Of a stretch of DNA of 64,000 bases, positions 58,985 through 64,000 are shown in pieces; position 1 is the stretch's first letter, and each line of letters begins with the position of its first letter. The notes under the pieces were generated by a model, which was not told the origin of the DNA, searched no databases, and saw only the letters and a list, made by a program, of their open reading frames with translations. The stretch covers positions 1-64,000 of the forward strand of contig DATMZF010000005.1 in NCBI GenBank assembly GCA_035560555.1. Reading direction: 5' to 3'. The DNA comes from UBA11090 sp035560555 (lineage in GTDB: Bacteria; Spirochaetota; Spirochaetia; Treponematales; Rectinemataceae). A program made the translations under genes and the position numbers.

Positions 58985-60715
58985 TTATCGTTCATCGCCG
59001 ATCGATCCCAAATCCAGCGTGACCCGTATCCCTTCATCGGAATTGTTCTCAATGCCGCTTTCGCTGGAATCGTTATAATTAAACCGCAGCCGCTGCATCA
59101 CATTGTGGACGCCTATCCCATGCGAATAGGCGGATGTTTCTATCGTGCCATCGACGATCCTGGCAATCTTTTCCCGCGGGATGCCCTGACCGTTGTCGCT
59201 CACGGCTAGGAACAGCTTCTTATTGTGTTCATAGGAGATCACGAGAATCCGACCGCGTCGCGAAATGTCGGGAAATCCGTGCACGATCGAGTTCTCGACA
59301 ATGGGCTGGAGAAAAAGCCTTGGCACGAGGTGGTTGAGGTGGGCGACAGGAACCGATGTCGAGTAATCGAAGGCATTCTGCGAACGCATGCGGCGGAGCG
59401 CGACATATGATTCTAGGCAAGCGAGCTCGTCGCGAAGCGGCACCATGGCATCGGTCCGCGCGATGCTGTAGTTGAGCAGCTTTATGAGCGCGTGCAGCGA
59501 GTCCTGCACTTCCTGCCACTGTCCTTCCTTTAAGAGGCTCTCAATGCAGGCAAGCGTATTACCTAGGAAATGGGGACGTATCTGCGCCTGCAGGGTATTT
59601 ATCTCCAGCATGCGCTTCTGGTCCGCCATCACTATCTGTTCGCGCATGAGGGTCCGTATTCGGTCGATCAGCGACTGCAGCGATTTCGCGAGAACGCTGA
59701 CTTCATCGCTTCCACGCGTTTCCTTTTCAAACGACAGTTCGAGTGGCGAGGGTGTCGTCTTGAGTTTCTGGGCCAGCTTGGCGATCGGCCTCGTATAGTG
59801 ACGTCCAAATATCGTGATCACAATGGCGAGCACGAAAAGGTGGATGAGGCCTAGGACCAGAATTCTCTGGGTAAGCGGCGATATCAGATCATACAAGGAT
59901 TTCTTTGGCGTAAACGCGAGAAGATCCCAGCCAAGACAGACATTTTTCTTCGAACGCAGCAGGTATTCCGTATCATTGAAGATCGATTCGGAATTCAACG
60001 CGCCCGATTGCGGTATTATCGACTGCAATGCCTTCTCGAAATTGTCGCGCGAAGAGCGGAGGGAGGCTTTGACTTCCGAGGCGAGATAATCGTAGCTCAT
60101 GGCAACGACGTTTCCGCGCTGCGAAACGATTGCCCACACGGTCCCGCCGCTGCCGTTCATGAAGTTGGACAGCATGCCCGCCAGGTCGATTTCCGCCACT
60201 ATCACGATCCGGCGTCCGGCGACGACCACGGGTTTGTACAGCGCCATCGTCCTCGAGAGCGTGATCGTCGACGTGTAGGGTTCGGTCCAGCGTATGCCGA
60301 GATACTGGGATTTCTCCACCGCCCGATAGCATTGACTGTAAATGTCGCCGCCAAAAATTTCATAAATGTACTGCTTGCTGCAAAGCACTCTATTTCCGGG
60401 CAGAATACAAGCCGCCACTTGAATTCTGTTCGAATTTTCTTTCTGGAAGGCTTTGAGGGTCGATAGTATATTCTTCTCGTCCAGATTGCCCAGTTCAATT
60501 CCGGTGCTGAGATTGATGAGCGCCGTGTTGATGTTCTCCGAATACAGCTTAAGATAGTCGGAAGAACTGTCCAGCACTTGATCGAGGTCTTCCGACTTCT
60601 GCTCGATCAGGATTTTTTCCGTGTCGTTGTGTATCCAGAATATCCAACTCGAAAGAAGAAGGCCGAAGGAGATAAACACTATGACAAACAGGCGGCTCAT
60701 TATCGATCGTGACAC
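58985..60715 (-). CDS. YesM-type sensor histidine kinase
   Basis: 576-aa membrane kinase: TM1 (about 10-28), an extracytoplasmic sensor of about 250 residues, TM2 (VLGLIHLFVLAIVITIFG), HAMP, then the His_kinase domain with QAQIRPHFLGNTL (phospho-His) and HATPase motifs QPIVENSIVHG and VSDNGQGIP. It starts with GTG at 60715, with CCGGAG 8 nt upstream; ATG 60700 has none. The response regulator is immediately upstream. It probably senses a sugar or its binding protein for the divergent importer. Confidence 0.92.
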   Translation of the reverse strand: MSRSIMSRLFVIVFISFGLLLSSWIFWIHNDTEKILIEQKSEDLDQVLDSSSDYLKLYSENINTALINLSTGIELGNLDEKNILSTLKAFQKENSNRIQVAACILPGNRVLCSKQYIYEIFGGDIYSQCYRAVEKSQYLGIRWTEPYTSTITLSRTMALYKPVVVAGRRIVIVAEIDLAGMLSNFMNGSGGTVWAIVSQRGNVVAMSYDYLASEVKASLRSSRDNFEKALQSIIPQSGALNSESIFNDTEYLLRSKKNVCLGWDLLAFTPKKSLYDLISPLTQRILVLGLIHLFVLAIVITIFGRHYTRPIAKLAQKLKTTPSPLELSFEKETRGSDEVSVLAKSLQSLIDRIRTLMREQIVMADQKRMLEINTLQAQIRPHFLGNTLACIESLLKEGQWQEVQDSLHALIKLLNYSIARTDAMVPLRDELACLESYVALRRMRSQNAFDYSTSVPVAHLNHLVPRLFLQPIVENSIVHGFPDISRRGRILVISYEHNKKLFLAVSDNGQGIPREKIARIVDGTIETSAYSHGIGVHNVMQRLRFNYNDSSESGIENNSDEGIRVTLDLGSIGDER

Positions 60716-60717
60716 GG

Positions 60718-61419
60718 CTATCTCCGGAACTGCGATGGCGATTTCCCATAATATTTGGTAAAAACCGAGCAGAAGTACTGCTGATTCTGGATTCCGACTT
60801 GCTCGGCTATCTCATAAATCTTTAGGGGTGAATTGAGAAGAAGTTCGCGAGCCCGCTTCATCCTGACTTCGAGAAGATAGTCGCGAAAATGTTTCTTTGT
60901 CTGTTTGAAAAACAGCGTGCCCAGATAATTGGGAGTCAGCTTCATCTGATCGGCGATTATTTCCAGCGTGATGTTTTCCTGAAGCTGCTGTTCGATCGCC
61001 TTGATGACCGTCTGCACTTCGAAGCGATAGGGATGTTCGATTTCATCACTGCGCGTAATCTTGAGCAATGTATTCCGCAATTCTTCATCGGTATATTCGC
61101 CCTTCGCCAAGTAGTCGGTGACGCCGAAACGGATGGCTTGACGAGCGTAATTAAAATCGCAGTGCGCCGAGATGATAATGAAACGCGGTGACGAGAATTC
61201 TCCCTTCGCGCGGCGGATGAATTCGAGACCGTCGATTACCGGCATGGCGATATCCACCAGGACGATGTCTGGCTTGAGTTCCGGCAACAAATCCAACGCC
61301 TCTTTGCCGTTATGCGCTTCACCGCACCAAATACAGTGACAGCGCTCCCAATCGAAATGTCTGAGCGCCATTAGAATTGGCAAATCGTCATCGACGCAAA
61401 GCACTTTGTACGTATCCAT
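60718..61419 (-). CDS. YesN-type response regulator with AraC HTH
   Basis: 233-aa regulator. Receiver domain with Asp10-12 cluster, phospho-acceptor Asp56 in VLVDIAMP and Lys in YLAKGEYT, then an AraC double HTH (ADQMKLTPNYLGTLFFKQT and IAEQVGIQNQQYFCSVFTKY). The ATG at 61419 has AGG-rich sequence upstream, and MDTYKVLCVDDD is the canonical start. Cognate of the kinase downstream. Divergent to the permease genes, which it likely activates. Confidence 0.92.
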   Translation of the reverse strand: MDTYKVLCVDDDLPILMALRHFDWERCHCIWCGEAHNGKEALDLLPELKPDIVLVDIAMPVIDGLEFIRRAKGEFSSPRFIIISAHCDFNYARQAIRFGVTDYLAKGEYTDEELRNTLLKITRSDEIEHPYRFEVQTVIKAIEQQLQENITLEIIADQMKLTPNYLGTLFFKQTKKHFRDYLLEVRMKRARELLLNSPLKIYEIAEQVGIQNQQYFCSVFTKYYGKSPSQFRR

Positions 61420-61587
61420 AGTCCTGACCTTCGGATATATCCCCACCTGTATGATGCACTGGTATCTCTATGTGGCAATGAGAAAAAAGATTTTTCGTTG
61501 ATTTTCAATAAACATTGTAGGTTTATCATGATTGCCGCTTTTCGGTATATGGGCTGACAATGAGTGCCGACAAAGGAGAGATAAGGC

Positions 61588-62529
61588 ATGATGGATGCCC
61601 TTGCGGTCGCCAACCGGCCGCTTCACAGCAAATGGCGGCTGAAAAGCCATCAGATAATTCTTCTGGCGATGATGATCCCGGGATTGCTGTACTTTTTACT
61701 GTACCAATATTTCCCCATGTACGGAATCCTGATCGCGTTCAAAGAATTCAAGATCAAGAAAGGCATTTTGGGATCGCCCTGGGCTAAGCCCCTCTTCAAG
61801 AATTTCGCGATGTTCTTCCAATCGCCGTATTGCTTGCAGGTCCTGAAGAATACTGTGGTAATCAGCTTCCTGAAAATTATCGCCAACACGGTCGCGAGCC
61901 TCGGGCTGGCCGTACTCCTCAGCGAAGTGAAGGTGAAATGGTTCAAAAAGGGCGTGCAGACAATAACCTATCTGCCGCATTTCCTGTCATGGGTGATCAT
62001 ATTCGGCGTGCTCTATGCCTTGTGTTCGGAAAGCTCGGGCCTGATTAACGTCATGCGACGGGCAGGCGGCAAAAACTCAATACCACTTCTGACCAACGAT
62101 CAGATATTCAGAATTCTCCTCATAGTGTCGGATGTTTGGAAGGATGCAGGTTGGGGCGCCATCATCTATCTCGCCGCAATCGCGGGCATCGATCCGGGGC
62201 TGTACGAGGCGGCCCAGATAGATGGAGCCAATAGGATTCAACGCATTCGGCACGTGACGCTCGCGTGCATCAGGCCGACGATCATCATCATGATCATCCT
62301 CCGTATGGGCAGCGTCCTCGACGCGGGATTCGACCAAATCTACATCTTGTACAACAGTCAGGTATATTCCACGTCGGACATTATCGACACATGGGTCTAT
62401 CGCACCGGCCTCGAGCAGATGAATTACAGCGTGGCCACAGCCGTGGGTCTTTTTAAATCGGTCTTGAGCATGATCCTCGTGGTGAGCGTAAACGCTCTAG
62501 CCCGAAAATGGGAAGAATCGCTATGGTAA
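61588..62529 (+). CDS. Carbohydrate ABC transporter permease (LplB/YteP-like)
   Basis: 313-aa MalF-type permease, six helices, with YQYFPMYGILIAFKEFKIKK and EAA loop YEAAQIDGANRIQRIRHVTL. GGAGAGATAAGGC precedes the ATG. Second LplB in the window; it is not closely similar to the one at 43293, so the two systems are distinct. Coupled to the next permease by a 7-nt overlap. Confidence 0.93.
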   Translation: MMDALAVANRPLHSKWRLKSHQIILLAMMIPGLLYFLLYQYFPMYGILIAFKEFKIKKGILGSPWAKPLFKNFAMFFQSPYCLQVLKNTVVISFLKIIANTVASLGLAVLLSEVKVKWFKKGVQTITYLPHFLSWVIIFGVLYALCSESSGLINVMRRAGGKNSIPLLTNDQIFRILLIVSDVWKDAGWGAIIYLAAIAGIDPGLYEAAQIDGANRIQRIRHVTLACIRPTIIIMIILRMGSVLDAGFDQIYILYNSQVYSTSDIIDTWVYRTGLEQMNYSVATAVGLFKSVLSMILVVSVNALARKWEESLW

Positions 62530-63398
62530 AAATAAGAAACCTTCGCTCGTTCGAGCCCTTCGATATTTTTGTGTTGTTCATGCTGGGGGTATTCGCGCTA
62601 CTGATCGTTGTTCCTCTCTACTACATCGTGGTCCTTTCCTTCACGACGTTCACGCAGTACATAAAAAGCGCGGGACTCGTCGTGTTTCCCCTTCCCATAA
62701 GTCTGGATGGATACAAGCAGTTCCTTACGAATCCGGCGGTGCCCCGGTCGTTCTACATCACGGTCATGCTCACCATCGTCGGAACCGCGTTGAATATGGT
62801 GCTCACCGTTACCATGGCCTATCCGTTGAGCCGGAAAGAGCTGCCTTGCCGGAAATTCTTCACGCTGTTCGCCTTCATCCCTATGGTGTTCTCGGGCGGA
62901 CTTATCCCCACATTCTACATGGTTCGCTGGACGGGCATAATGGATACATTCTGGGCAATGATCGTACCTTCCCTGATTTCCTGCTACAACCTAACCATCA
63001 CGCGCTCGTTCTTCCAGTCGATCGATAACGCCTACATCGAAGCCGCGCGCATCGATGGCGCGAACGAGTTCACCATCCTTGTGCGTGTCATCCTGCCACT
63101 GGCTAAACCCGTATTGGCGACAATTCTCCTAATGTACGGCGTGATGCACTGGAACACCTTCATATCGGCGCTTTATTACGTGCGCCGCCCCGACCTCCAG
63201 CCTCTGCAAGTGGTGCTTCGCGGCATCCTTATGCAGGCGCAGTCCACGCTGGAAGAGACGAGCGTGGAAATGACCGCCAGCAGCCAGGCGATGAAACAAG
63301 CGGCAGTCGTGCTGTCCGCCTTACCCGTCGTCATCGTGTATCCGTTTCTGCAGAAATATTTCACCAAAGGCATGTTATTGGGCGGAGTCAAGGGTTGA
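62523..63398 (+). CDS. Carbohydrate ABC transporter permease (YtcP/LplC-like)
   Basis: 291-aa MalG-type permease, six helices, EAA loop YIEAARIDGANEFTILVRVI, C-terminus PFLQKYFTKGMLLGGVKG. The ATG at 62523 overlaps the previous stop (ATGGTAA) with GGGAAGAA upstream; ATG 62508 is an alternative. Works with the LplB-like permease and the binding protein downstream. No ATPase gene in view. Confidence 0.92.
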   Translation: MVKIRNLRSFEPFDIFVLFMLGVFALLIVVPLYYIVVLSFTTFTQYIKSAGLVVFPLPISLDGYKQFLTNPAVPRSFYITVMLTIVGTALNMVLTVTMAYPLSRKELPCRKFFTLFAFIPMVFSGGLIPTFYMVRWTGIMDTFWAMIVPSLISCYNLTITRSFFQSIDNAYIEAARIDGANEFTILVRVILPLAKPVLATILLMYGVMHWNTFISALYYVRRPDLQPLQVVLRGILMQAQSTLEETSVEMTASSQAMKQAAVVLSALPVVIVYPFLQKYFTKGMLLGGVKG

Positions 63399-63443
63399 TA
63401 CCCTGAGATTCGAGCCCGACTGACTATATAAGGAGGACTGTAC

Positions 63444-64000
63444 ATGAAGCGAATGATGAATGTATGGACATTGTCGATCGCGACGCTTTTGGTCTGCTTC
63501 GCTCCAGGCATCGCCAACGCGCAGAAGATGGACAAGAAGGTCACGATCGTCTACTACCACAACTCCAGCCAAGGCCGACAGCCCGAGGACAAGGATGACA
63601 TCCTGAAAATATTGAACAAGAAGTTCAATATGGACCTCAAGATCAATGTCATTACCAGCGAGTACACGAGCAAGCTGAATCTCGAAGTGAGCAGCGGAAA
63701 TACGCCCGACATGATGCAAGTGACGGCCTCGGAGTTCAAGGGTCTTCTGAATCAAGGCGTCCTGCTCCCGATTGAGGACTATCTTGCGAAAATGCCGAAT
63801 GTCCTTCTCAGGTATCCGGACATTCTGACGGACAAGACGCTCCGCGTCGACGGTCACCTGTACTTCCTCGCCGGCCATCAGCCAAACGAGAAAATCGTGA
63901 AAAGCTACTCCAGCCTCTGGGTCCGAAAGGACTGGCTCGATAAGCTCGGCCTCTCCGTCCCGAAAACACTCGAAGAGTTTAAGAGTGTCGCGGTTGCCTT
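63444..64000 (+). CDS. Extracellular sugar-binding protein (LplA-like), cut by the window edge
   Basis: At least 185 codons, running off the right end. Signal peptide KRMMNVWTLSIATLLVCFAP ending near ...GIANAQ, then VTIVYYHNSSQGRQP, SGNTPDMMQVTASEFKGLL and LTDKTLRVDGHLYFLAG, the type 1 solute-binding pattern of this subgroup. A perfect AAGGAGGA lies 9 nt before the ATG. Cognate of the LplB/LplC pair just upstream. Confidence 0.92.
   Translation, partial: MKRMMNVWTLSIATLLVCFAPGIANAQKMDKKVTIVYYHNSSQGRQPEDKDDILKILNKKFNMDLKINVITSEYTSKLNLEVSSGNTPDMMQVTASEFKGLLNQGVLLPIEDYLAKMPNVLLRYPDILTDKTLRVDGHLYFLAGHQPNEKIVKSYSSLWVRKDWLDKLGLSVPKTLEEFKSVAVA

Noticed and set aside
1..64000. CRISPR array
   Set aside because: No regularly spaced 23-40 bp direct repeats seen on reading the window; no cas genes.

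Overview
The window is bacterial chromosomal DNA. By eye it is GC-rich (high 50s %), apart from AT-richer patches at about 20.5-21.3 kb and 27.2-30.3 kb. It is gene-dense, with AAGGAGG-type ribosome binding sites, frequent ATGA/GTGA start-stop overlaps and many solute-binding-protein ABC transporters. LplABC/YtcP-type sugar importers without their own ATPases, YesMN-type signalling and a tRNA gene without an encoded CCA suggest a free-living or gut-associated heterotroph. A spirochaete (Treponema/Spirochaeta/Sphaerochaeta grade) is my best guess and a Firmicute the alternative. I have no 16S or marker gene to settle this.

Region 1 (142-20503, all minus strand) is a roughly 20-kb co-directional catabolic cluster. 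It starts from a sigma70-type promoter at 20703-20730. A LivKHMGF-type importer (hydrophobic amino acid/amide transporter family) comes first. It is followed by an M29/NicX-like metalloenzyme, a class V PLP enzyme, a GntR/FCD regulator, two class II ketose-bisphosphate aldolases, a PfkB kinase, two zinc medium-chain dehydrogenases, an aldo/keto reductase, an FGGY kinase, a class II (fuculose-P type) aldolase, a xylose-isomerase-like TIM barrel, a transketolase-like enzyme and a true nitrilase. The set resembles rhamnose/fucose and galactitol/tagatose pathways fused to nitrogen-releasing steps. The substrate is not obvious.

Region 2 (about 20.73-30.42 kb) is a decayed integration hot spot beside a tRNA(CAU) gene. 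It holds the 3' end of a ThiF/E1-like gene and a DUF6527-like gene, which are relics of a bacterial ubiquitin-like locus. The second carries a stop codon and is cut by a dead IS3-family element. It also holds 1.2 kb of unassigned GC-rich DNA, an intact two-FMN-domain flavoprotein reductase with a divergent MerR/GyrI-like regulator, degraded ORFs, and a tyrosine integrase. The integrase is interrupted by an IS630-family element at a TA site and also carries a nonsense codon.

Region 3 (30.6-34.1 kb) has housekeeping/accessory genes: HAD phosphatase, MgtC, DinB and glycerol kinase. Region 4 (34.1-44.2 kb, minus) is one operon: two LplB/LplC permeases, a binding protein, a BNR sialidase-like enzyme, a 1096-aa glycosidase-like protein, and a membrane-bound AraC regulator whose start overlaps the glycosidase stop.

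Region 5 (44.4-47.6 kb) carries a C_GCAxxG_C_C protein, a SagB/ThcOx-type nitroreductase, an adenosine-specific kinase and an Hsp70/YegD-like ATPase. Region 6 (47.8-54.9 kb, minus) is a dipeptide importer (DppABCDF-type) with a GNAT acetyltransferase and a beta-lactamase-fold serine hydrolase, perhaps for peptide or muropeptide salvage. Region 7 (55.1-57.9 kb, minus) is a TrpXYZ-type ABC importer behind a 24-bp palindromic operator candidate. Region 8 (58.1-64.0 kb) has a sugar isomerase-like TIM barrel, a YesM/YesN-type two-component system and a divergent LplB/LplC/binding-protein importer that runs off the right edge.
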